Source of the DNA: Burkholderia sp. WSM2230
GTDB lineage: Bacteria > Pseudomonadota > Gammaproteobacteria > Burkholderiales > Burkholderiaceae
Assembly (NCBI RefSeq): GCF_000472445.1
Contig: NZ_AXAJ01000007.1
Span: 124,750-188,749 of the forward strand
Direction of reading: 5' to 3'
Length of the DNA: 64,000 bases
Shown here: positions 46,277-53,059 of the stretch, in pieces
Position numbering within the stretch: position 1 is the stretch's first letter
How the letters are laid out: every line of letters begins with the position of its first letter
Notes under the pieces: generated by a model
Told to the model about the DNA's origin: nothing
Databases searched by the model: none
The model's input: the letters and a program-made list of their open reading frames with translations, nothing else
Program-made: the position numbers and the translations under genes

Positions 46277-46729
46277 CTAGGCGGTCCCCGGCGACCTGGC
46301 GATATCGGACAAGTCGCGCCTGCCGCCCACGTCGTCTTGCGCACCGCGCCGGATGGGCGGCAATCCGCTGATTCTTTCCGCAAGCATCCGCTCGTACACG
46401 CCGAAGTGCAAATCCACCTCCTCTTGTGTCACCACGGTCACGAAGATACGCACCTGTGAGGGCAGCAAGCCGAGCACGGTGGCAATCGCCGCCTCCAGTT
46501 GCGGGGCGCACAAGCGGTCTTCGGCGAAAGTGGTGCCCACCGAAATGTCGTACGATTTTTCTTCTCGCACCGCAACATCCACGAGCCGCGCGCGGGCGCT
46601 CATGTTGTTCTCGATCGCAATGCGTATTACGTCGACAGCGGTTCGCATGCCCTCGGTTGGGAAGCCCCTCGGCGAGCGCAGGCAGACGCGATGCCGCCCA
46701 AGAGTGAGCCAGTCTGAATCGAATTCCAT
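46277..46729 (-). CDS. Unknown 150-residue protein
   Basis: Begins MEFDSDWLTLGRHRVCLRSP and has alternating hydrophobic residues suggesting an alpha/beta fold (ARLVDVAVREEKSYDISVG; LPSQVRIFVTVVTQEEVDLHF). The last 30 residues look disordered. GGAG lies about eight bases before ATG 46729. An overlapping frame (46248-46745) is Arg/Ala-rich and looks like a shadow. No domain recognised. Confidence 0.6.
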   Translation of the reverse strand: MEFDSDWLTLGRHRVCLRSPRGFPTEGMRTAVDVIRIAIENNMSARARLVDVAVREEKSYDISVGTTFAEDRLCAPQLEAAIATVLGLLPSQVRIFVTVVTQEEVDLHFGVYERMLAERISGLPPIRRGAQDDVGGRRDLSDIARSPGTA

Positions 46730-46813
46730 GCCTTTTCTCCGACACTTTTCTGATCTCGCACGACTATGTGGTTTCGCTTCTATTTTTCAAGGGCAAAAAT
46801 TTGCGGGAGGGGT

Positions 46814-46820
46814 CTTGAAA
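46814..46820 (+). promoter_or_regulatory. CTTGAAA, possible sigma-32 -35 element before the hsp20 genes
   Basis: CTTGAAA matches the heat-shock sigma-32 -35 consensus, about 175 bases upstream of the first hsp20 ATG. No good CCCCAT-type -10 follows at 13-17 bases; the region there is T/A-rich (TTTTTATTTTAGATT). Weak evidence. Confidence 0.3.
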
Positions 46821-46994
46821 TCGTCGTGGGCAGTTTTTATTTTAGATTCCGCTCAGTGAGTTTGATCACGCAGAGGCGCCTTTTTCAGCAGCGGGCTGCG
46901 TGTTCGATTGTCTGTCAGCGGGTGCGGGCAGGCGGAGCGCAGCGCGCAGTCCCGTCCGTCTCCTCGCCCCGGCACTACCGAGGAGGAAACGATC

Positions 46995-47435
46995 ATGAGT
47001 GACCTTTACTTCGCGACCGACCTGTTCAGCCAGTTCGATCGTCTGCAGCAGCAGATGTCGGCGCTGTTCGGCGGTTTTCCTTCGAGCATCCGCTCCGGCC
47101 GCCTGTCGGCATTTCCGCAAATCAATATCGGCACCACCGACGACTCCATCGAGATCGTCGCGTTCGCGCCGGGCATCGACCCGTCGCAACTGGAGGTGTC
47201 GATCGACAAAGGTTTGCTGACGATTGCCGGCGAACGCAAACCCGTCGCGCCGGAGGCCGACGAGTCCACGCGTCAGTACGCACAGGAGCGGTTCACCGGC
47301 TCTTTCCGCCGCGTGATCGAACTGCCGCAGCAGGCCGACCCGGACAAGGTCGAGGCGCGCTACACGAACGGCTGCCTGTCGATTAGCGTCGGCAAGCGCG
47401 AATCGTCCAGGCCTCGCGCAATCGCCATTCAATGA
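46995..47435 (+). CDS. Small heat-shock protein Hsp20, first copy
   Basis: A 146-residue alpha-crystallin-domain chaperone that holds unfolding proteins. The domain runs from INIGTTDDSIEIVAFAPGID to YTNGCLSISVGK, with the A/G-x-L-like LTIAGER strand. AGGAGG at 46981-46986 lies eight bases before ATG 46995. It is the first of a two-gene unit; the next gene starts 23 bases after its stop. Confidence 0.92.
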   Translation: MSDLYFATDLFSQFDRLQQQMSALFGGFPSSIRSGRLSAFPQINIGTTDDSIEIVAFAPGIDPSQLEVSIDKGLLTIAGERKPVAPEADESTRQYAQERFTGSFRRVIELPQQADPDKVEARYTNGCLSISVGKRESSRPRAIAIQ

Positions 47436-47458
47436 TCTCACCGATGAAGGAGCGAATC

Positions 47459-47866
47459 ATGAACGATACGACCGAAGTGGTTCAGAAGGAGCAGCAGCCA
47501 GTGGCGCGCGGCGAACGCGAGCAGGCCGAGCCGCGCACGACGCTCACGCCCCCCGTCGACGTGATCGAGAATGCGCATGGCGTCACGCTGTGGGCGGATT
47601 TGCCGGGTGTGTCGAAAGAGAAGCTGGAAGTGCGCGTGCACGACGGCAATCTGCACATAGAAGCGGAAGCGAGCGTGCCGACGCGCGCGGGCTTGCGTCT
47701 GCAGCACGCGGAAATTCGCGCGCCGCACTTTTCGCGGTCATTCACGCTGGGTGCGGAATTCGACACGTCGAAGATCGAAGCCAACCTGCAGGACGGCGTG
47801 CTGAAACTCGTCATTCCGCGACGCGAAGAGGCGCGGCCACGGCGCATTGAAGTGAACGTCGGTTAA
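47459..47866 (+). CDS. Small heat-shock protein Hsp20, second copy
   Basis: A 135-residue alpha-crystallin-domain protein (PPVDVIENAHGVTLWADLPG; LHIEAEA; FSRSFTLGAEFDTSKIEANL; GVLKLVIPRREEARPRRIEV). It has a longer charged N-terminus than the first copy and is sequence-divergent from it, so the pair may form hetero-oligomers. AAGGAG stands six bases before ATG 47459, which rules out the in-frame ATGs at 47432 and 47444. Confidence 0.92.
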   Translation: MNDTTEVVQKEQQPVARGEREQAEPRTTLTPPVDVIENAHGVTLWADLPGVSKEKLEVRVHDGNLHIEAEASVPTRAGLRLQHAEIRAPHFSRSFTLGAEFDTSKIEANLQDGVLKLVIPRREEARPRRIEVNVG

Positions 47867-47893
47867 TGCAGGTTGCGCCGCTTTTGCCGATCC

Positions 47894-47921
47894 CCACGGC
47901 CCCGCGTTGGGGCCGTGGTTT
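47894..47921 (+). terminator. Terminator of the hsp20 pair
   Basis: Perfect 10-bp stem CCACGGCCCC / GGGGCCGTGG with five-base loop GCGTT, 27 bases after the stop, followed by only three T. Confidence 0.65.
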
Positions 47922-47936
47922 CCATTGGGCCGGCGG

Positions 47937-49037
47937 TCAGTCGCATACCTGTGCATCCGCATCGGTGTCCGATGCGGGCACTGCTGCGCGCGCGCCCGCG
48001 ATCAGGCGCTCGTACACGCGCAGGTAGTCGTCGGCCATGCGTGCTGCCGTAAAGCGCGCTTCGAAAGCGCGGCGGCATTGTGCGCGGTCTATTTCGCCGA
48101 TTCGCGCCACTGCGTTTACGGCCTCTTCCATGTTATCCACGATAAAGCCGCTGACGCCGTGCTCCAGCACTTCCGGCACGGCACCGCGTCCGAATGCAAC
48201 GACGGGCGTGCCGCAGGCCATCGCCTCGATCATCACCATGCCGAACGGTTCGGCCCATTCCACTGGAAATAGCAAGGCCCGCGCATTGGCGATGAGTTCC
48301 TTGCGCAGCATTCCGCCGACTTCGCCGAGATAGTCGGTGAAGTCGCGCGAACGCTGTAGCAGCGGTTCGATCTGTTCTGCGAAGTATTCGCGTTCGCCGG
48401 GGTGAAGCTTGCCGGCCATCTTCAACGGCAGGCCCGCGCGCCTCGCGATTTCCACGGCAAGATCGGGCCGCTTGCCGGGCATCAGACGGCCGAGAAACAG
48501 CAGATAGGAGCCCGGCAGCGGCTGAAACTGGAATTCGTCGGGCGGCAGACCGTGATGGATGGTCGCCTGCCAGTTGGCGCACGGCACGGGCTTGCGTTGA
48601 TCGTCGGAGATCGATACGAGCGGCGCCGCGCTGAACTCGCGAAAGAGCGGCCCATGATCCACCGGTAGCAACTGACCGTGCAGCGTGGTGAGCGACTCGC
48701 ACGGCAGCGAGCGCGCGAGCGGAAAGTGCAGCGGATCGCCGTGAAAATGCACGATGTCGAACTCGTGCGCGAGATGCGCCACGCGAGCGAGTTGCCGCAC
48801 GTGATGCGTGAGGGTGTCCCATACGGCGCTATCGCGCCAGAGTCCGCGCTCGCAGATCGGCACGAGCCGCGCGCTGGTGGTGGAGTCGGCCGTGGCGAAC
48901 AGCGTGACGTCGTGGCCTCGGCGAACCAGTTCTTCGGTCAGGTAGGAAACCACGCGCTCGGTAGCCCCATAGGCAAAAGGCGGAACGCTTTCGTACAAAG
49001 GTGCGACTTGAGCGATTCTCACAGGCGGTCGTGACAT
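47937..49037 (-). CDS. Glycosyltransferase family 4
   Basis: A 366-residue GT-B enzyme: RIAQVAPLYESVPPFAYGAT opens the acceptor domain; EWAEPFGMVMIEAMACGTPV is the donor site with the E-x7-E-type motif; LLFLGRLMPGKRPDLAVEIA is the linker strand. Cytoplasmic. It is convergent with the hsp20 genes and separated by a hairpin from a 57-residue gene upstream on the same strand. Stress regions of related bacteria often carry single GT4 genes of this kind; the product is unknown. Confidence 0.88.
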   Translation of the reverse strand: MSRPPVRIAQVAPLYESVPPFAYGATERVVSYLTEELVRRGHDVTLFATADSTTSARLVPICERGLWRDSAVWDTLTHHVRQLARVAHLAHEFDIVHFHGDPLHFPLARSLPCESLTTLHGQLLPVDHGPLFREFSAAPLVSISDDQRKPVPCANWQATIHHGLPPDEFQFQPLPGSYLLFLGRLMPGKRPDLAVEIARRAGLPLKMAGKLHPGEREYFAEQIEPLLQRSRDFTDYLGEVGGMLRKELIANARALLFPVEWAEPFGMVMIEAMACGTPVVAFGRGAVPEVLEHGVSGFIVDNMEEAVNAVARIGEIDRAQCRRAFEARFTAARMADDYLRVYERLIAGARAAVPASDTDADAQVCD

Positions 49038-49050
49038 GAGGTGGGGTTGA

Positions 49051-49081
49051 AGCCGCGTCCGCGATCGGGCCGGACGCGGCT
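49051..49081 (-). terminator. Hairpin between the 57-residue gene and the GT4 gene
   Basis: Perfect 11-bp stem AGCCGCGTCCG / CGGACGCGGCT with a nine-base loop, 13 bases after the stop of the 57-residue gene. No T tract, so it may attenuate or protect mRNA rather than terminate. Confidence 0.4.
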
Positions 49082-49094
49082 GGGGCGACAGGCT

Positions 49095-49268
49095 TCAGGA
49101 CTTGTCCTTCTTCACTTCGGACAAGTCGCTTTCCTTCACTTCAGCTTGCCGGACGGTGGTGCCGTCATCGCCCGTTTCGGATACATCGGTTTCAAATGTT
49201 CCTTCGCCGGATTCATCCGCATCTTCGTTTTGCGTGGATTCGGCAGGATCCTTGGGTTTCGTTGCCAT
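49095..49268 (-). CDS. Acidic hydrophilic 57-residue protein
   Basis: Very rich in Asp, Glu, Ser, Thr and Lys, with no hydrophobic core (MATKPKDPAESTQNEDADES at the start, ending in SEVKKDKS). Probably disordered. GGGGAG lies five bases before ATG 49268, which supports translation. Function unknown; it belongs with the other small hydrophilic proteins of the window. Confidence 0.6.
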   Translation of the reverse strand: MATKPKDPAESTQNEDADESGEGTFETDVSETGDDGTTVRQAEVKESDLSEVKKDKS

Positions 49269-49464
49269 TACGTTCTCCCCTGGTTGGGTTGGAAGGTAAC
49301 GGCAATCAGCAAGGGGCGGTCCCGAAAGAAGGCAGCCGCCGGGTAGTCTGCGGATAAATAACTCCTGCGTTTGCGCACCGCGGCATGCGGGTTGCTGCGC
49401 TACCGGTGTCGCAACGAACATTGCGCCACTTTGCTACCCCGTTCGAACAACAGTGAGGAAACGC

Positions 49465-50010
49465 ATGAAGAAGATGACAGTAATTGCACTAGCGTGCGGT
49501 TGTTTCAGCCTGGTTCCGGTCGCTGCCAACGCGCAGACAGAAGCGGCTTCCACTACTGCTGCCAATCCGCTCGCGCAAGTGGACAAAGATTTCGTTCAGG
49601 CAGCCTCGATGTCTTCGTCGACGGAAATCGACGCTTCGAAACTCGCGACCAGCAATTCCAGCGACAAGGATGTGAAGTCGTTCGCGCATCACATGATGCT
49701 CGACCACACCAAACTGACAGTCCAACTGAAGATGGCTGCGCCGCACGGCGTGGAAGTACCGAAGGACAATTCGGACACGAGTGTGCTTGACGCGCTCAAG
49801 CCATTGAAGGGCAAGCAATTCGATCAGGCCTACATCGAGAAGGTTGCGCTGGAGGGACACAAGAAGACCATTGCCGCCTTCGAAAAGGAAATTGCCGACG
49901 GGCAGAACGCGAAGCTCAAGGAGGCCGCCCAGAAGGCGCTGCCGACTATCAAGGAGCACTATCAGCGCGCTCAGCAACTGGCGTCGAAGAAGGGCGTCTC
50001 GGAGCAGTAA
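49465..50010 (+). CDS. DUF4142 periplasmic protein
   Basis: A 181-residue secreted protein: signal peptide MKKMTVIALACGCFSLVPVA with cleavage near ANAQ, then a helical DUF4142 domain (DKDFVQAASMSSSTEIDASK; VKSFAHHMMLDHTKLTVQLK; AYIEKVALEGHKKTIAAFEK). The domain has a ferritin-like arrangement with conserved His (HHMMLDH). GAGGAA lies four bases before ATG 49465. Followed by a strong terminator. Function unknown. Confidence 0.88.
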   Translation: MKKMTVIALACGCFSLVPVAANAQTEAASTTAANPLAQVDKDFVQAASMSSSTEIDASKLATSNSSDKDVKSFAHHMMLDHTKLTVQLKMAAPHGVEVPKDNSDTSVLDALKPLKGKQFDQAYIEKVALEGHKKTIAAFEKEIADGQNAKLKEAAQKALPTIKEHYQRAQQLASKKGVSEQ

Positions 50011-50083
50011 TCTCCAACGCTTCCCGTTGCGCTCGCGGGGCGACCTGACGCGGCGAGCCACGGCTTGCGGGCCCCGCGCTCAT

Positions 50084-50119
50084 GCAGCACGCCACGTGGC
50101 ACGTGGCGTGCTGCGTTTT
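50084..50119 (+). terminator. Strong terminator after the DUF4142 gene
   Basis: Perfect 14-bp stem GCAGCACGCCACGT / ACGTGGCGTGCTGC with a three-base loop GGC, then GTTTT. Confidence 0.8.
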
Positions 50120-50183
50120 AGTGGCAGCTGCGGGTAAGCCCCGGCTGCGTTCCGATCAACGCCTCAAGTGCCAGGAGAAGATC

Positions 50184-50336
50184 ATGCCGTTGAAACGAGG
50201 AACATCCAAAGAAACCGTGTCGCGCAACATCAAGACAGAAACGAAACATGGCAAGCCCCATAAACAGGCGGTGGCCATCGCGTTGAATCAGGCCCGTAAA
50301 TCGGGCGCAAAGATTCCGAAGAAGAGCGAAAAGTGA
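50184..50336 (+). CDS. Small basic protein, DUF6496-like
   Basis: A 50-residue protein, MPLKRGTSKETVSRNIKTE then HGKPHKQAVAIALNQARKSG, resembling small basic proteins annotated as DUF6496. AGGAG stands six bases before ATG 50184. Strongly basic, possibly nucleic-acid binding; no function known. Confidence 0.75.
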   Translation: MPLKRGTSKETVSRNIKTETKHGKPHKQAVAIALNQARKSGAKIPKKSEK

Positions 50337-50378
50337 CACGCTCGACCGACCTCGCAACGCCGGACGGGAGGGAGCAGC

Positions 50379-50807
50379 ATGAGCACTGAAAGCGCTGCAC
50401 AGACACCGGGCGGACCCGCCGAACAGATAGGCGGTTGCGCATGCGGCGCCGTGCGGTTTCGAGTCAATGCAAAGCCGCGGCGTGTATCGCTTTGTCATTG
50501 CATGACGTGTCGCCGCGTACACGGCAGCGCATTCGGCGCTTATGCGATGTTCGCGCGCGACGCTGTCGAGTTCTCCGGTCCCGTCCATGTCTGGGAAAGC
50601 TCAGCTGAAGGACGGCGGTACTTTTGTCCCACGTGCGGCTCGGTGGCCTTCATGGAATACGTGGGCAGCGACGAACTTGACGTGCCCATCGGCGCATTCG
50701 ATAACGTCGGCCTCTACGCGCCCACTTACGAACTGTGGTGCTGCCGCAAGGAACCGTGGCTGCCGAAAGGCGTGCGTACCGAATACGAGCAGGACAGTCC
50801 TGAGTAA
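50379..50807 (+). CDS. GFA family (CENP-V/GFA domain) zinc protein
   Basis: A 142-residue protein with the GFA zinc-binding pattern: GGCACGAVRF, LCHCMTCRRVHGS and YFCPTCGSVAF. The family was named for glutathione-dependent formaldehyde activation, but most members have no proven activity. GGGAGGGAG lies about ten bases before the ATG. Near a GSH-free context, so I do not assign formaldehyde chemistry. Confidence 0.85.
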   Translation: MSTESAAQTPGGPAEQIGGCACGAVRFRVNAKPRRVSLCHCMTCRRVHGSAFGAYAMFARDAVEFSGPVHVWESSAEGRRYFCPTCGSVAFMEYVGSDELDVPIGAFDNVGLYAPTYELWCCRKEPWLPKGVRTEYEQDSPE

Positions 50808-50866
50808 AAGCGCCGTGCGTACGTGGTTGCGTCGCGGCGAGTACTTTTGAAAACGAAGGAGTTGAG

Positions 50867-50992
50867 ATGAACGATCCTAAACAGTCCAATGCACAACCTG
50901 GCAATCCGAAGAATGCGGGCAAGCAGAGCGGCCAGCAACAGCAGAACCAGCAAAAGACGCCGCAGCACCAGGGCGGACAACGTCAGCCCTGA
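50867..50992 (+). CDS. 41-residue Gln/Asn/Gly-rich protein
   Basis: Encodes MNDPKQSNAQPGNPKNAGKQ, then a Gln-dominated tail ending HQGGQRQP. No hydrophobic residue beyond Met, Val-free and Leu-free. AAGGAG (50856-50861) with five-base spacing to ATG 50867 supports real translation. Related tiny Gln-rich proteins occur beside stress genes in Burkholderiaceae, from memory. Probably disordered. Confidence 0.6.
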   Translation: MNDPKQSNAQPGNPKNAGKQSGQQQQNQQKTPQHQGGQRQP

Positions 50993-51160
50993 TTCGCTGC
51001 TGACGGCGTGGCCGGCGTCTGAATAGCGACGCCCGGATCCCGCCTGCCGGGAAAGAGCGCGGCGCGCAGTGAATGCGCGCCGTGTCCGCGTATGCGCCAT
51101 CGCCATGCGTTTCTTCGCAAGGCCCCTAACCAGTCGACGATAGCAATTGCAGGGATTGAG

Positions 51161-51454
51161 ATGGTGAGAAGGAAGTTGCACTTTCACAATAGTTCGCTGC
51201 GGGCCCACGCATCGCCAGACGGTATACCCACCACCGCAAGCGATTACAGGATCTACCCGACCTATCGACGCACCGCGACCGGCACGTTCACCGGCGATCT
51301 GAAGGTCGTGCGGACAACGGACGATCGGCTGATCTTTCCATACGACGGCGCGCCCGTCATCGGGCCGTTCGAAACAGCGCTGGAAGCCCGCGAGGCTGCG
51401 GCGCGCAAGGGGGCCGAAGTCGTCGCGGCGGATTTGCTTAACCCGGAGCCGTGA
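51161..51454 (+). CDS. Conserved small protein, unknown (possibly DUF6723)
   Basis: A 97-residue protein, one domain: SDYRIYPTYRRTATGTFTGD, then DRLIFPYDGAPVIGPFETAL and a helical AREAAARKGAEVVAADLL. The alternating pattern suggests a small beta-sheet plus helix. AGGGA lies five bases before ATG 51161; the open frame to 51092 is not conserved-looking. The DUF name is a guess from memory. Confidence 0.6.
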   Translation: MVRRKLHFHNSSLRAHASPDGIPTTASDYRIYPTYRRTATGTFTGDLKVVRTTDDRLIFPYDGAPVIGPFETALEAREAAARKGAEVVAADLLNPEP

Positions 51455-51524
51455 GGCACGCAACGTGCGGCGAGGCATGCGCGAGAAAACTGCGCGGATA
51501 ACAACACACAGGATGGAGACATCG

Positions 51525-52121
51525 ATGAAGACGCTGGAGATCGAGCGTTTGCGCCCAACCCAGGCGACGCATGGAATGCGTGAGGTAAGGGAGAAGACAC
51601 GCGCCTATCAATCACTGTCCGGTCACGACCTGGAGATGGCCATCGCCGAAAAGCCGGTTCCGATCGTGCTGGGCCCAGGCGGCGAGTCGTTTGCGACAGA
51701 CCATCATCACGTGGCCGCGGCGCTCTGGCATGCCGGTATCAAGTCGGTACCGGTCCTGCTCGTGAGAGACCTGTCCGCATGCTCGCAAGCGGAATTCTGG
51801 CTCGCGCTCGAAGACAATAGCTGGACCTCTCCATACGATCAGCACGGCCAGCGCGTACCGTTCACCGACATGCCGCTGCATGTCTGGGAGATGATCGACG
51901 ACGACTTCCGCAGCCTCGCCGCTGCGGTGCGCGACGCCGGCGGTTATCGCAAGACGAATACGCCGTTGGCGGAGTTCCGTTGGGCCGACCTGTTCCGCAA
52001 GCTGCTGCCGCGTCCTTCGAATGACGCGGAGTACGAAGCACTGGTGGGACGGGCAGTGGAGCTGGCGAAGAGCAAAACCGCTATCGGTCTGCCCGGCTAT
52101 ATAGATTCCAACGGCGGCTAG
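51525..52121 (+). CDS. ParB-like protein (ParB/Srx fold)
   Basis: A 198-residue stand-alone ParB-like domain: LEIERLRPTQATHGMREVRE, then PIVLGPGGESFATDHHHVAAALW, the nuclease/Srx-type active region, and FWLALEDNSWTSPYDQHGQR. There is no helix-turn-helix and no parA neighbour, so chromosome partition is unlikely. GGAG stands six bases before ATG 51525. Confidence 0.8.
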   Translation: MKTLEIERLRPTQATHGMREVREKTRAYQSLSGHDLEMAIAEKPVPIVLGPGGESFATDHHHVAAALWHAGIKSVPVLLVRDLSACSQAEFWLALEDNSWTSPYDQHGQRVPFTDMPLHVWEMIDDDFRSLAAAVRDAGGYRKTNTPLAEFRWADLFRKLLPRPSNDAEYEALVGRAVELAKSKTAIGLPGYIDSNGG

Positions 52122-52157
52122 CGGCGCGTAGCGTCACCAGCCGCACGACCCGCCGGA

Positions 52158-52697
52158 TCACGCGCCCTCGTTTTCGCGGGCGTTGCGCTTTGCCTTGTCC
52201 GCCGTGGTTTTTTCCACGCATGCATCGACGTCGACACTGTCCTTGCCGTGCGCGCCGACGCGGCTTGCGAGCCGCAGGTAAGCAGCCGCGAGCCGCCGCA
52301 AGTCGTCTTCGGAAGCGTCTTCGATACCAATCAACTGATTGTTTGCAGCTCGATGTGAGGCGAGCAATTCGTTGAGCTTCAGATGCATTGCGACGCTGTC
52401 CTTGTTCTGGCTCTGCTGAATCAGGAAGACCATCAGAAACGTAATGATCGTGGTGCCGGTGTTGATCACCAGTTGCCACGCGTCGGAATAGTGGAAGAGT
52501 GGTCCAGTCACGCCCCACACGAGCACGGTGATGATCGCAAGGCCGAAGGCGATGGGCGATCCGGCAACACGCGTGACTGAACTGGCGAAGGCGTCGAAGG
52601 CGCGTGTGACCGGATTGCTGGCCGCGTATGCGGGGCTCGACGTCGGCGGAACAGTCTCCATGCTGTCCGAGCTGGAGCCTACTTCTGGTGGTCTCAT
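52158..52697 (-). CDS. Low-affinity iron permease-like membrane protein
   Basis: A 179-residue protein with a hydrophilic N-terminus, two adjacent hydrophobic helices (SPIAFGLAIITVLVWGVTG; AWQLVINTGTTIITFLMVFL) and the conserved IQQSQNKDSVAMHLKLNELL segment of the family related to yeast Fet4. Bacterial members have only two helices, so transport by a single chain is doubtful; it may oligomerise or have another role. Confidence 0.85.
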   Translation of the reverse strand: MRPPEVGSSSDSMETVPPTSSPAYAASNPVTRAFDAFASSVTRVAGSPIAFGLAIITVLVWGVTGPLFHYSDAWQLVINTGTTIITFLMVFLIQQSQNKDSVAMHLKLNELLASHRAANNQLIGIEDASEDDLRRLAAAYLRLASRVGAHGKDSVDVDACVEKTTADKAKRNARENEGA

Positions 52698-52786
52698 TCT
52701 ATTTCTCCCGGAATTGCTCTACACCGTTCCGGTAGCACGCATCGTGCCGAGTGGCCGAGCCATTGCGGGCATGTTGCCGCGCGTCT

Positions 52787-53002
52787 TCAGCAGCAGGAAC
52801 ACCCGCCGCGGTGTCGCATGCCGTAACTTCCGGTTTCCTCGCTCGCCTGCGCTGAGCCGCCGCCGACCGACGGCGCGCCGATCACCACGCGCGCGGCCGC
52901 ATTTCCGCATTGCGGACAGGGCGCGGGTTCGTCGCGCTCGGCAATGCGGCGGACCGTTTCGAAGTGGCCGCATTTGGCGCACGTGTAGTCGTAAACTGGC
53001 AT
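52787..53002 (-). CDS. FmdB-type zinc ribbon protein
   Basis: A 71-residue protein with MPVYDYTCAKCGHFE and PAPCPQCGNAAARVV, the two CxxC pairs of the FmdB zinc ribbon, and a Gly/Ser-rich tail ending RGGCSCC. Regulatory function is inferred for the family but not proven. Confidence 0.85.
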   Translation of the reverse strand: MPVYDYTCAKCGHFETVRRIAERDEPAPCPQCGNAAARVVIGAPSVGGGSAQASEETGSYGMRHRGGCSCC

Positions 53003-53059
53003 GACGTGATCTGTGAGACCAAAAGATTCAGGGCGAATGGCCGCGCTAAGAGCGCTAGT

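Noticed and set aside
46248..46745. 165-residue frame overlapping the 150-residue gene on the same strand
   Set aside because: Composition is Arg/Ala/His-rich with no hydrophobic pattern, typical of an out-of-frame reading of GC-rich coding DNA. The other frame has a ribosome site and protein-like composition.
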